Below, piece by piece: positions 34,091-43,300 of a DNA stretch of 64,000 bases. This DNA is from Elusimicrobia bacterium UBA4817 (GTDB lineage Bacteria; Elusimicrobiota; UBA8919), in assembly GCA_002402375.1 (NCBI GenBank), contig DHFT01000039.1, positions 1 through 64,000 on the forward strand, written 5' to 3'. The notes under the pieces are model-generated. The model made no database searches, was not told the DNA's origin, and saw only the letters and a list, made by a program, of their open reading frames with translations. Positions within the stretch are counted from its first letter, which is position 1. Each line of letters opens with the position of its first letter. The position numbers and the translations under genes were made by a program.

Positions 34091-36124
34091 TTATTTTAAT
34101 ACAACCGCCCGTTTTGTTCCGATTTCTTTTCCGTTGACGGTGAGACGGTAATAATAAACGCCCCTGGAAAGTTTGTCGCCGGAATCATATTTTACAGAGT
34201 GTTCGCCTTGCGTCTGGTCTTCGTCAACAATGGTATCAACTTCCTGTCCCGCTACATTGTAAAGTTTGATGGATACCCTGCCGCCCTCCGGTATAAAATA
34301 ATTAAATGTCGTCGCCGGGTTAAACGGGTTGGGATAATTCTGACCGAGCGTTGCCTGTTTTACGCCCCCGTCTTCAGATTCAACTTCATCATCAACATCA
34401 CTTCTTGATGTCGCATAAGAGGAGCCGACGGTTACCGTCGGTTGTTTGGAAATTGCCGTAAGTGTTCCGCCGTTTCCCGCTGTTCTTGTCGTAAATTTTG
34501 CCGTGCCTTCCGACGGTTGTGTGGTAAATTTGAGGTATGAAAGTTTTAACTTGTCGCCGCTTCCGTACGCGAGCCGGTCAGCGGGTATCCCTGTTATTGT
34601 AACTTTTTGCCCCGAAACAGAAGCCGTCAGTTTATATGATGTCGTCCGATATTTATAAATATACGCCTTGACATATCCCTTGCCTGTTGATGCTGTGTTT
34701 TGAGGCGATGTCCATCCGGTCGGAATCGTTACCTCCGCCGTTCCGCTTCCGAGTGAGCCCGCTGCTGACGGCGTCAGAGTGTATGTTATTGATGTGTAAT
34801 ATGTGCTTGGTGCTACGCCTTTTTTGGAAAGTGATGTTGTTCCGCTTCCGTCAGCACCTGTTTGAGTTGAACCTCCGCCGCTTCCGAGGTTTCCCGCATA
34901 GTATCTGTTCAAGAAATCATCCCACTTGTTTGCCGATTCAGAACCGTACAAAATTGCAGATGTATAGGCACTATCATAATATGATTTTGTTTTCGGGAAA
35001 TAAACGCACATTCCGTAAGAACCGTATTTTGCCGTATCATTTCTCGGCGAGGTAAATCTTGTTTTTACAACTGCGTCGGTTACTGCGGTTTTTAACTCTG
35101 ATGCCGCCGTCTGAATAGAAGAACTTGTAACCTTGCTTCGGACCTGTTCTGCAAATCTGTAGATATCAAGTCCGTAATAACCGTCTGATTCCGAATACGC
35201 CTTGCAGTTTTCTCTGGCGGATTTTATTGATGTTAATTGCGAGTTATCGTTCATCGCATCTGCAAACGCATTCAGTTTTAATACAAGGTTGCTGACTTTC
35301 GGTATATCAATTGCCGATTGTGTTATTGCTTCCGATGTCGGATATGATTCTGCATATTTGTTGACTATTGTTTCGCCAAGTTGTTTCGGTGTCGCCGTCG
35401 GATTTGTCGCAAGCCATGAAAGAATTGTGTCGTGAGGCCAGCCGTCGCCCGGTTCCGTCTCTTCCGAGCCGACCATTACACCGTCGGTAGTATTTATTAC
35501 ATTTCTTAATTCGTAAGCAACTTCCAGATGTCCCATAAGGCAGGCATCCATACCGATTAAATCAAAAGTATGTGATGCATTCTGGATTGCTGTTCTTACT
35601 TCTTTCATATAAAGACAATCATCGTTGTTCCCGTCGTCCCAGCATATTGCTCTTTCCATCGGCGAAAAAGAAATTGAGCGGTCGCGCCATCCGCCGCCGT
35701 GATTCCACAAAACGAGCGCATACCTGTCCGCCGGATAATTAAGCCACACCCATGTTATAAAATTTGTGAGGGTTGTCGGCGAGCCCATATTTGATTCGCC
35801 GAGGTCTTCAAGCGCGTTTGCTGTCGTCGGCGTCATACCTTTTGTCACTTTGAATCTTTTACATGTTTTCCAGTCGCCGTAAGTTGTATCATAACCGGAT
35901 GCCCTGTCAAACTGGACAACGATGTTTATATCGGCGTTGCTTCCCACCTTTGCCATTTCCAGAAAATCATTTACACCGGCGTCTTCAAGATTGTTGTCGG
36001 CGTCCAGATAAACGGCGTAAGTCCATTTTGCTTTTGCGAAACACGGATTAACGCAGATAACACCGCAGATTAACACAGATAAAAACAATCCTGCCAATCC
36101 TACTGTCCAAACCCTTTTCAACAT
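34091..36124 (-). CDS. Clostripain-family (C11) peptidase with Ig-like and C-terminal sorting domains
   Basis: 677 residues. C11 catalytic features: KWTYAVYLDADNNLED, ALVLWNHGGGWRDRS (His) and LIGMDACLMGHLEVAYELR (Cys), followed to about residue 420 by the rest of the domain. A Gly/Ser-rich linker (GSGGGSTQTGADG) leads to a beta-sandwich (about 445-580) and a C-terminal sorting domain (YPNPFNPATTFNYFIP, VSIKLYNVAGQEV, SRGVYYYRLTVNG). The hydrophobic core of the signal peptide (LSVLICGVICVN) is encoded by an ACAGATTAACACAGAT repeat. It has its own promoter. Confidence 0.93.
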   Translation of the reverse strand: MLKRVWTVGLAGLFLSVLICGVICVNPCFAKAKWTYAVYLDADNNLEDAGVNDFLEMAKVGSNADINIVVQFDRASGYDTTYGDWKTCKRFKVTKGMTPTTANALEDLGESNMGSPTTLTNFITWVWLNYPADRYALVLWNHGGGWRDRSISFSPMERAICWDDGNNDDCLYMKEVRTAIQNASHTFDLIGMDACLMGHLEVAYELRNVINTTDGVMVGSEETEPGDGWPHDTILSWLATNPTATPKQLGETIVNKYAESYPTSEAITQSAIDIPKVSNLVLKLNAFADAMNDNSQLTSIKSARENCKAYSESDGYYGLDIYRFAEQVRSKVTSSSIQTAASELKTAVTDAVVKTRFTSPRNDTAKYGSYGMCVYFPKTKSYYDSAYTSAILYGSESANKWDDFLNRYYAGNLGSGGGSTQTGADGSGTTSLSKKGVAPSTYYTSITYTLTPSAAGSLGSGTAEVTIPTGWTSPQNTASTGKGYVKAYIYKYRTTSYKLTASVSGQKVTITGIPADRLAYGSGDKLKLSYLKFTTQPSEGTAKFTTRTAGNGGTLTAISKQPTVTVGSSYATSRSDVDDEVESEDGGVKQATLGQNYPNPFNPATTFNYFIPEGGRVSIKLYNVAGQEVDTIVDEDQTQGEHSVKYDSGDKLSRGVYYYRLTVNGKEIGTKRAVVLK
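36040..36089. repeat. ACAGATTAACACAGAT-type repeat coding a signal peptide core
   Basis: ACACGGATTAACGCAGATAA followed by CACCGCAGATTAACACAGAT: two units of the dispersed repeat in tandem. On the minus strand they code LSVLICGVICVNPCFA, the hydrophobic core and cleavage region of the C11 peptidase gene at 34091-36124. Confidence 0.88.
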
Positions 36125-36165
36125 ACCCTTCCTCCCGCCACCGTATCTATTGAATTTCTATTATT

Positions 36166-36194
36166 GTAATAACACAAAAATCAAAATTTGTCAA
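36166..36194 (-). promoter_or_regulatory. Promoter of the C11 peptidase / PorV-like gene run
   Basis: TTGACA (36189-36194), 17-nt spacer, TATTAC (36166-36171) on the minus strand, in the 78-nt space between the CsgG-like gene and the first C11 peptidase gene. Confidence 0.65.
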
Positions 36195-36202
36195 GTAGTT
36201 TT

Positions 36203-37480
36203 CTAAAAACCGAAGCCCATTCCGAAGACCGTCTGTGATGTGGTTAAACTTATTTTATCGGTTTCGTTCTTTATGTCTCTTGTAAAGGAATATAAATTTC
36301 CCGATGAGCGATATTCCAAAAACGCCGATGCCGTTTCACCCAGTTTAATCCTTAATCCGAGCGGTATTCTGAACAGGAATCCTACATTAAATTGGTCCAG
36401 CGGTTTTTTCCATGTAGAGCCGTGGTACTGGTAAATGTAAGGTGATGTTGTATTATTCAAGGTTAATCCGATGCCGAGTCCGAGATAAGGTTGAACCGTT
36501 CTGCTTGAAAAACGGAAAAGTAAATCAAACGCCATAAGGTAAGTATTGACTTTGAGATAATCGTCAACATAAAAATTGAATGCGCTTGTTGAGAGGTCAT
36601 TTAGGGTTACCGTTGTTTTTTGTGCGGTGATTTTTTGCGCATAATGGGATATTTCTCCTTCAAAACCCAGCAGTTTCCCCGACCCGTAGCCGCCCATTCT
36701 GACACCCCAGAGTAGTCCGTCGCTTTCCGTTTCAAGGTCTTCCCAATCTATCTTGGAATAGGTCGGGTCGGTGGAAGAATAGGTTCCGTTTCCGTTCATA
36801 TCAAGAGATAATTCATACTCGTAAATCCGGGTTGAACTATTTTCAAAACTGAGATTTATTTTTCCGGTCCCGCTTCCGCCGAGAAAAATATCTACGAATG
36901 TGTCCAATTTTTTTACGGGAGTGTAAGACGGCTGATACGGTTGTTGCGCGCTCACTGCCGGTTGTTGCATTTGTTGATTCACCGTCGGTTGCACCGTCGG
37001 CATATCCGACCATATTTTTTTTACTTCAACGGAAGACGTGGCGATAACTTCCGCCGTTTCCGTGTTTATCAACCGCGCATTTATTTCCACCATTCCGTTT
37101 TCTACATCAAGGAGAGTTCCGGTTATAATTGCACCGACACCTAAAATCTTTCCGATTTTTTTTGTGCTTTCAACATCAATTATACCGGTTGTGCCGAGAT
37201 TTTGTTCCGTCAAAACCTTTTCAAGAAGTTGTCTTTCTATTACCTGGAATTTTTTTAATTTTACTATTCGGGTTGTTAAACGTTCGGAAACGATAGCCCC
37301 GCCTTCCGACTTTCTGCCGTCAAGGTAAATAAAAGGCATTATTGCTATTTTGGTTTGCGGCAATAAAGACGCCGAATCCGAGAACTCTTTTGCCATTTTA
37401 TTATATGCGTCCTCGCGTGCAAAAGTTTTTGATGAGAGTATTAACAATAAAACAAATAAGACGTAATACTTTTTTTTCAT
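36203..37480 (-). CDS. CsgG/FlgO-like domain fused to an outer-membrane beta-barrel
   Basis: 425 residues from the ATG at 37480, chosen because AGGGGGA lies 10-16 nt upstream and the next residues form a clean signal peptide (about 1-22, ending TFA). Residues about 35-170 resemble the CsgG/FlgO nucleoside-fold domain: KIAIMPFIYLDGRKSEGGAIVSERLTTRIVKLKKFQVIERQLLEKVL, GKILGVGAIITGTLLDVENGMVEINARLINTET. After a Gln/Pro-rich linker, residues about 212-425 form a predicted eight-stranded barrel (VDIFLGGSGTGKINLSF, VQPYLGLGIGLTL, ending FGMGFGF). The combination of the two in one chain is uncommon. It probably sits in the outer membrane. Confidence 0.72.
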   Translation of the reverse strand: MKKKYYVLFVLLLILSSKTFAREDAYNKMAKEFSDSASLLPQTKIAIMPFIYLDGRKSEGGAIVSERLTTRIVKLKKFQVIERQLLEKVLTEQNLGTTGIIDVESTKKIGKILGVGAIITGTLLDVENGMVEINARLINTETAEVIATSSVEVKKIWSDMPTVQPTVNQQMQQPAVSAQQPYQPSYTPVKKLDTFVDIFLGGSGTGKINLSFENSSTRIYEYELSLDMNGNGTYSSTDPTYSKIDWEDLETESDGLLWGVRMGGYGSGKLLGFEGEISHYAQKITAQKTTVTLNDLSTSAFNFYVDDYLKVNTYLMAFDLLFRFSSRTVQPYLGLGIGLTLNNTTSPYIYQYHGSTWKKPLDQFNVGFLFRIPLGLRIKLGETASAFLEYRSSGNLYSFTRDIKNETDKISLTTSQTVFGMGFGF

Positions 37481-37503
37481 AAATAAATAATCCCCCTCAG
37501 AAA

Positions 37504-37731
37504 TTATTTGATTTTGCATCCGGGACAGCAACCGGTGATATTATTTGTCATATCGCAGGAACCACTTTTACAGCCGCCGGCCGAACTGCTTACAGCGAAG
37601 TTGGAAAAAGTTTTCGTAATATCGGAACTCCCGCACTGTTCACATTTGGGTTTTTCCGTATCAGTTGTTATATTTACAAGCAGTTCAAAATTCGCCCCGC
37701 ACTTTTTACAGATAAAAGAATGTATAGGCAT
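37504..37731 (-). CDS. FmdB-family zinc-ribbon protein
   Basis: 75 residues. The zinc ribbon CKKCGANFELLVNITTDTEKPKCEQCGS is typical of the FmdB family of small putative regulators. The C-terminal part is unusual: GGCKSGSCDMTNNITGCCPGCKIK contains six further cysteines, more than normal for the family and perhaps a second metal site. A consensus promoter is embedded in the 3' end of trxB directly upstream. Confidence 0.88.
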   Translation of the reverse strand: MPIHSFICKKCGANFELLVNITTDTEKPKCEQCGSSDITKTFSNFAVSSSAGGCKSGSCDMTNNITGCCPGCKIK

Positions 37732-37732
37732 A

Positions 37733-38674
37733 TTATTTAGTATACTCTATTTCTTTCAATTTGTCAATATATTTTTCCGCTGAAAATGCCGCAATTGCTC
37801 CGTCGGAACAAGCAGTGATGACTTGTTTTAATAATTTTTTTCTGCAGTCACCCGCAGCAAAAATTCCCGCTCTATCCGTTTTCATTTCATCGTCGGTGAT
37901 TATGTAACCGTTTTCATCAAGTTTTAAGATATTTTTGATATACTCGGTATTAGGATCATAGCCGACGAACATAAAAACGCCATCTACAGTTATTTCAGTT
38001 TTTTCGGATGTTAAAATATTTTCTACCAGTACGCTTTCAACTTTTTGAGCGCCTTTAATTTCCATAAGCCGTGAATTCCACATAAAGTTTATTTTTTTAT
38101 TTGTGAATGAAGTGAATGCTCTTTCCTGTAAAATTTTTGTCGCACGCAGTTTGTCCCTTCTGTGAATCACCAAGACCTTATCCGCAAATTTTGTCAGAAA
38201 AAGCGCTTCTTCAATTGCTGTATCTCCTCCGCCGACTACTGCAACCGTTTTATTTTTATAAAGCGCTGCATCGCAGGTGGCACAGTAAGAAACACCCCTG
38301 CCTATGAATTCTTTTTCGCCGGGAATTCCTAATTGTTTTGGTTTTGCACCCGTCGATATTATCAAGGAAAGTGCGGCATAAGTTTTGCCGTCCGTTTTAA
38401 CTTCCATATTTTTTTCTGTATAATTGATTGAGGTAACCTCTTGTGAAATAATTTCCAGCCCGAATTTTTCGGCCTGACTTTTGAAATTCAAAACAAGTTG
38501 GACTCCGCCGATACCGTCGGGAAAACCCGGATAATTCTCAATAAGAGCGGTGGCGACTGCCTGCCCGAATATTGAATAGTTGTCAATCAAAAGTGATTTC
38601 AGTCGTGCCCGTGAGGCATAAATTCCGGCAGTTAATCCCGCGGGTCCCCCGCCTATAATTATTACATCATACAT
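37733..38674 (-). CDS. trxB: Thioredoxin reductase
   Basis: 313 residues, a low-molecular-weight flavoprotein that passes electrons from NADPH to thioredoxin. FAD-binding IIGGGPAGLTAGIYASRARLKSLLID at the N-terminus, the redox-active pair in SYCATCDAALYKNK (CATC), the NADPH-binding VVGGGDTAIEEALFLTKFADKVLVIHRRD and the closing GIFAAGDCRKKLLKQVITACSDGAIAA. Its last codons contain the promoter of the downstream FmdB gene. A palindromic repeat element lies upstream. Confidence 0.96.
   Translation of the reverse strand: MYDVIIIGGGPAGLTAGIYASRARLKSLLIDNYSIFGQAVATALIENYPGFPDGIGGVQLVLNFKSQAEKFGLEIISQEVTSINYTEKNMEVKTDGKTYAALSLIISTGAKPKQLGIPGEKEFIGRGVSYCATCDAALYKNKTVAVVGGGDTAIEEALFLTKFADKVLVIHRRDKLRATKILQERAFTSFTNKKINFMWNSRLMEIKGAQKVESVLVENILTSEKTEITVDGVFMFVGYDPNTEYIKNILKLDENGYIITDDEMKTDRAGIFAAGDCRKKLLKQVITACSDGAIAAFSAEKYIDKLKEIEYTK
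37739..37767 (-). promoter_or_regulatory. Promoter of the FmdB-type gene, inside trxB
   Basis: TTGACA (37762-37767), 17-nt spacer, TATACT (37739-37744) on the minus strand. It lies wholly within the last codons of trxB, so the promoter also encodes IDKLKEIEYTK. Confidence 0.75.
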
Positions 38675-38700
38675 AATCTTGTTTTACCTCTTTCTATCCA

Positions 38701-38845
38701 GAGCGAAGCAAGAAATTTGTAAGGAACCCTGAGGAGCGACTACGCTTCCAAGAGCGACGAAAAGAGCGAAATCCGACAGGGTGGTCGGTGAGCGACCAAA
38801 GGGAGTCCCTTTAGGGACTTTTCCGACAAATTTGCTTGCGAGCGA
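38701..38845. repeat. Palindromic interspersed element, second type (145 nt)
   Basis: Bounded by GAGCGAAGCAAGAAATTTGT and its near-inverse ACAAATTTGCTTGCGAGCG, with internal GAGCGA hexamers and the pairs AGTCCCTTTAGGGACTT and CCGACAGGGTGGTCGG. It shares the GAGCGA ends and stem style of the elements at 9026 and 62044 but differs inside. It ends 2 nt from the stop codon of the phosphoesterase gene. Confidence 0.8.
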
Positions 38846-38847
38846 TA

Positions 38848-39561
38848 TTATTTTCCATAAGATAACCTTGTTACAAGTGGTTCCGGTAAAAATTTCTCAC
38901 GCATTTTTGTTTGAACCTTTTTAATATCATATTCAACACGATGAAAAGTAATTTTGTTGTCTTCCAGAATTAAAAAACATGCCCGGTTGTCGCCGTCGCG
39001 GGGTTGGCCCACCGAGCCGACATTTATTATTGATTTTGCGGTTATCTGTGTTGTTTCTTCCGGTCTTAATCCGGTTATCCCATTTTCTGCACTATAAATA
39101 AACGGTCTGTGGCTGTGCCCGATAAAGCATATTTGTGTCTCAAAGAAATTAAGATTTTCATACATATCGGACTGTTTTATAAGATATTCATTTATCGGTT
39201 CTCGCGGGCTGCCGTGAACAGCAATAAAATTTTCTTCAATAATTTTTTCAGGTAACTCTCTCAAAAAGTTTTTATTCTCTTCAGTCAATTGCGAAGATGT
39301 CCACAAAATTGCCGCTTTTGCATTATCGTTAAACCAGTTAACATCAAAAAGTCCAACTACCGCCCTGTCGTGATTCCCCGCGGCGATTTTTATGTTTTTT
39401 ATTGACTTAATTTTTTCTACACATTCGTTTGGCTCTGGACCGTAACCGACGATATCCTCGCAGCAAATAATTTCATCAACATTCTCAAGGGAAATTTTTT
39501 CAATGACACAATCCAACGCTTCAATGTTTGAATGTGTATCGGAAAAAACAGAGAGTTTCAC
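38848..39561 (-). CDS. Metallophosphoesterase (YfcE-like)
   Basis: 237 residues with calcineurin-like phosphoesterase motifs: SVFSDTHSNIEAL (D-x-H), GYGPEPNEC, AAGNHDRAV (GNHD), AVHGSPREP, CFIGHSHRPF (GHSH) and INVGSVGQPRDGD. Di-metal phosphodiesterase activity is expected; the substrate is unknown. The GTG start codon lies only 7 nt beyond a TATAAT box, so the transcript may be leaderless. A palindromic repeat element lies 2 nt after its stop codon. Confidence 0.9.
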   Translation of the reverse strand: MKLSVFSDTHSNIEALDCVIEKISLENVDEIICCEDIVGYGPEPNECVEKIKSIKNIKIAAGNHDRAVVGLFDVNWFNDNAKAAILWTSSQLTEENKNFLRELPEKIIEENFIAVHGSPREPINEYLIKQSDMYENLNFFETQICFIGHSHRPFIYSAENGITGLRPEETTQITAKSIINVGSVGQPRDGDNRACFLILEDNKITFHRVEYDIKKVQTKMREKFLPEPLVTRLSYGK

Positions 39562-39568
39562 GAAAGTT

Positions 39569-39596
39569 ATTATACATAAAATTTTCTACAAATCAA
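39569..39596 (-). promoter_or_regulatory. Promoter of the metallophosphoesterase gene, leaderless
   Basis: TTGATT (39591-39596), 16-nt spacer and TATAAT (39569-39574) on the minus strand. The GTG start codon begins at 39561, which would place the transcription start at or next to the first codon. Confidence 0.65.
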
Positions 39597-40322
39597 CCGT
39601 ATTTTTTCTTTAAAAATTTTTAATGCAAAAGAAAAAAGTTTTATAATTCTTAAAATTCTCCACGGCTGCTGGACTACCCGGAAAAACCACTCTATATTTA
39701 AGTTTATCATCCATTTTGGCGCCCGTCTTAAATTACCGGATAAAACATCAAAACTGCCTCCGACGCCCATTGCGATTTTCACGCCAAATTTATGGATATT
39801 TTTGTTGAGCCATATTTCCTGAAAAGGAGTGTTTAATCCCGCGAAAAGTATTTCCGCACCGGACGATTTTATTTGTGAAATTACATCCTGTTCGTTTCCT
39901 GTTTCACGAAAATAGCCGTTATGAAACCCCGCTATTTTTAAGTCGGGAAATTTTTTTTTGATTTCTCCGGTCGCTTTTGTAATTACCTCTTCTTTTGCGC
40001 CGAGAAAAAATATCGGACAATTTTTTTGCTGTGCATATTTAAGCAAAGAAATCATAAAATCAATTCCGGGAATTTTTTCTTTCAAAGGTGTTCCTAAAAA
40101 TTTCGCAGCCCAACTAACCCCCGCACTTTCGGGAATAACGAGCGCCGCTTCGTCAAAAACATTTTTCAATTTTTCGTTTTTGCACGCTTCCAAAATCATT
40201 AAAGGATTTGCAGTTATTATTTGGCGGGATTTACCGTTAGTTAGAAAATCATCAACGAGTATTATCGCATTTTTTAGCGAGATATTATCAACTCTGATTG
40301 ACAATATTTTTATGGAATGCAT
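39570..40322 (-). CDS. WecG/TagA/CpsF-family glycosyltransferase
   Basis: 250 residues of the GT26 family, which adds N-acetylmannosamine or a related sugar to a polyprenyl-linked acceptor in envelope polysaccharide synthesis. Family signatures: RQIITANPLMILEACKNEKLKNVFDEAALVIPESAGVSWAAKFLG, FFLGAKEEVITKA, IAGFHNGYF, ILFAGLNTPFQEIWL and GVGGSFDVLSGNLRRAPKWMINLNIEWFFRVVQQPWR. It begins 1 nt after the smc stop codon. The exact sugar is not deducible. Confidence 0.92.
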   Translation of the reverse strand: MHSIKILSIRVDNISLKNAIILVDDFLTNGKSRQIITANPLMILEACKNEKLKNVFDEAALVIPESAGVSWAAKFLGTPLKEKIPGIDFMISLLKYAQQKNCPIFFLGAKEEVITKATGEIKKKFPDLKIAGFHNGYFRETGNEQDVISQIKSSGAEILFAGLNTPFQEIWLNKNIHKFGVKIAMGVGGSFDVLSGNLRRAPKWMINLNIEWFFRVVQQPWRILRIIKLFSFALKIFKEKIRLICRKFYV

Positions 40323-43300
40323 TTATTGTCGTAATCTTTCTTCCGGTACTTTTTCTCCTTCAAGATGCACGGAGATAATTTTTGAAATGCCTAATTCTTC
40401 CATAGTGACGCCATAGAGAACATTTGCCGCCTCCATTGTGCGTTTGTTGTGGGTGATGACGAAAAACTGGGAGATTTTGGCGAATTCTTTAAGCATCCGC
40501 GTAAACCTTAATACATTTGCTTCGTCAAGTTGACCGTCAATTTCGTCAAGTATGCAAAACGGTGCGGGTTTTACCAGATATATCGCAAAAAGAATTGCTA
40601 TCGCGGTAAGTGTTCTCTCTCCGCCGGAAAGAAGTGAAATGTGTTGAAGTTTTTTTCCCGGAGGCTGCGCTATGATGTCAATACCTGTTTCAAGAAGATT
40701 TCCTTCGTCGGTTAAGAGCAGATCCGCCTCGCCTCCTTCAAATAACTGGTTGAATATATTCCTGAAATTTTCACGGACTACGGTAAATGTTTTCTGAAAG
40801 TTCTGGCGGGTGGTGATGTTGATTTTGTTTATCGCGTTGTGCAAATCCTCTCTCGCTTTTTCCAAATCCTCTTTCTGTTTGGTTAAGAAATTATACCGCT
40901 GTTCAAGTTGCTCGTATTCTTCCGGCGCCGCAAGGTTGACCGCCCCGAGGGTTTCTATTTTCTTTTTTAGTTTTTCAACCTCATCCTGCTCCATTGCCAC
41001 GACCTTATAATTATTTACGGCATCTTCAATAGAAATTCCCTTTTCCTCTTTTATACGGTTTTCAATCTGCCTGATTTCCGACGCTGTGCTTGAAACGGCT
41101 CTTTCAAGCGTTCTGGTTTCTTCCTGAATGGTATTTTGATGCGTCCTGTGAGTTCTTAAATTATTTTCAAGTTCAATAATTGAGTTTTTTATTTCATCCC
41201 GTTCTTTTTCAATATTTCTAAGGACATCATCGACAGTGTCTTTTGAAACGACGATTTTATTTATTTCAGCGGTTGAGTCGGATATTATTTTTTCCATCGC
41301 AGCGATTTTGTCTGCGGAGTCATTAAAGTATTTTTTTGATTTTTCAATTTTTGCCGATGTAAGTTGCAGGGTTGTATCAGCCGATTTAATTTTTTCCCTG
41401 ATATTTTCCATCTGGGAACTTTTTACCGAAAAATCTATTTGTACATTTGTAAAGTCACCTTCCAACTTTTCAAGTTCCGCTTGAAGTTTTTTCATCTGAA
41501 TATCTGCATCCGTGAAACCGGTTTTTGCCGAATTTTCCTGTGTGGAACATTTAGAAATCTTATCGGTAATTGCTATGATTTCCGATTCTTTTTCGATTTT
41601 TTGGTTATTAAGATTTTCATATTCAGCGGATAAAATTGTAAGATAATTAACGGAGGTTTTTAATGATTCTTCCGCCGATGTAAGTTCTGCCATAATTTGC
41701 ATCAATTCATTTTTTTCTGTCTCTACTGAAACGGTAGTATCATTTAATTCCGTACCGGTTGAAGCAATTTCTCCCTGCTCATTTTTTATTAACTCGGTTA
41801 ATTCTCCGATTTCACCGTTGATTATTGCGGTTTCGTTTTTAAGGCGGTTTATTTCAGCGGATGTCTCCAAGGAACCTCTTAACCGGTTTGTAGAATGAAC
41901 AGTTCCGCCGCAAATTATACCCCGGCTATAAATATTTTCATTTTTTAGCGTCGCATCGTCTAACAGAAAATCCATAATTTTTCTGAATTGTGAGTCGCAG
42001 TTTGCAAGGTCAGATATTTTTTTGCCGGAAAATACTTGCGATTGCGGAATTTGCATTCTTTCAATTTCCGACATTATCAAAAAGTTCGCCCAGCCATAGT
42101 TTCCGTTTTTCAGCCAGTTAATTATTTCAATTGCAGTATTTTCGGTATCTACAACAATGTAGTCGCTTTTTTCGCCGAGTGCCGACTGAACAACGGAAAG
42201 ATTTTCGTCGCTGACAGTTATTATATCGCCTACCGTTCTGTGAACCCGTCCTTTGAAAGTTTCTTTTATTCTGGAATTTAATTCGTAATTTGAGTTGCGG
42301 CTCATCGCTTCCATCCGTGCAGTAAATTGTGCCCCTAATTCTTTTTTTGATAAAAGTTCATTCTGGTTTTTTTCTATATCCGAGCGGAGTTGATTTATTT
42401 TAGCCGAAAGGTTTTCCGCTTTTTTCTTTTTTTCCTCCAAAGTTAAGTTTATAACGGTGATTTTTTCTTTAATCGCGCCCGCAATTTTTTCCTGCTCGGA
42501 TTTTTTGGTTAATGTTTCTTGTTCCTGTGTTTTTTGCTTTTCAATGCGGTTATTTATTTCTTTTAAGAATAAATCAATAGAAGTTTTTTTGTTGTGAAGT
42601 TCCGACAGTTCAGTCGCACACTTAAAAATTACAGATCTCAAATTTTCAATATCTGAATTTGTTTTTGTAATTTCCGAGTTCAGTTTATTTTTCTGTTCAG
42701 TTTTTTTGGCAAGTATTTCCGATGCTGTTGAAACGACAATCTCCGCTTCCTCAAGTTCTTTTTTGGCGCCGGCTAATTCCGCGGCATAATCGTTCAGGTC
42801 TGTTTGTCCCTGCTCTATTTCCTGCTTTGCCTCATCCTTTCTTATAATACTTTCCTTTTTAGCCGTTTCCGCAGAAAGTATCCGTTCATTTAATATCGCT
42901 ATAGATGAGTCAATTTTGTTTGCCTCGGTTCGTTTTGATATAAGTTCGTCTTCTTTTGATGCGAGCGTGATTTTTAATTCCGAGTATTTGGCATCCAGTT
43001 TATCTATCTCAACCGAGACATTTGAAAGTTTTTCGTTCATCTCGGTAAGTTCTTTTAATTTTACCGAATTGGTTTCTTTAACCTGTTGATATTTTTGGAC
43101 AAGTGAGTTGACTTCGTAATTTTTCAGTTCGTCAAGATATTTCTGGTATTGTCTTGCTTTTCTTGCCTGTGTGTCAAGTTTGCTTTTTTGGCTTTCAAGT
43201 TCCGACAGAATATCGTTCAGACGCAGCATATCCTGTCCGACTTTTTCAAGTTTTCTCAGTGCCTCTTCCCGTTTTGATTTATATTTTGATACACCGGCAA

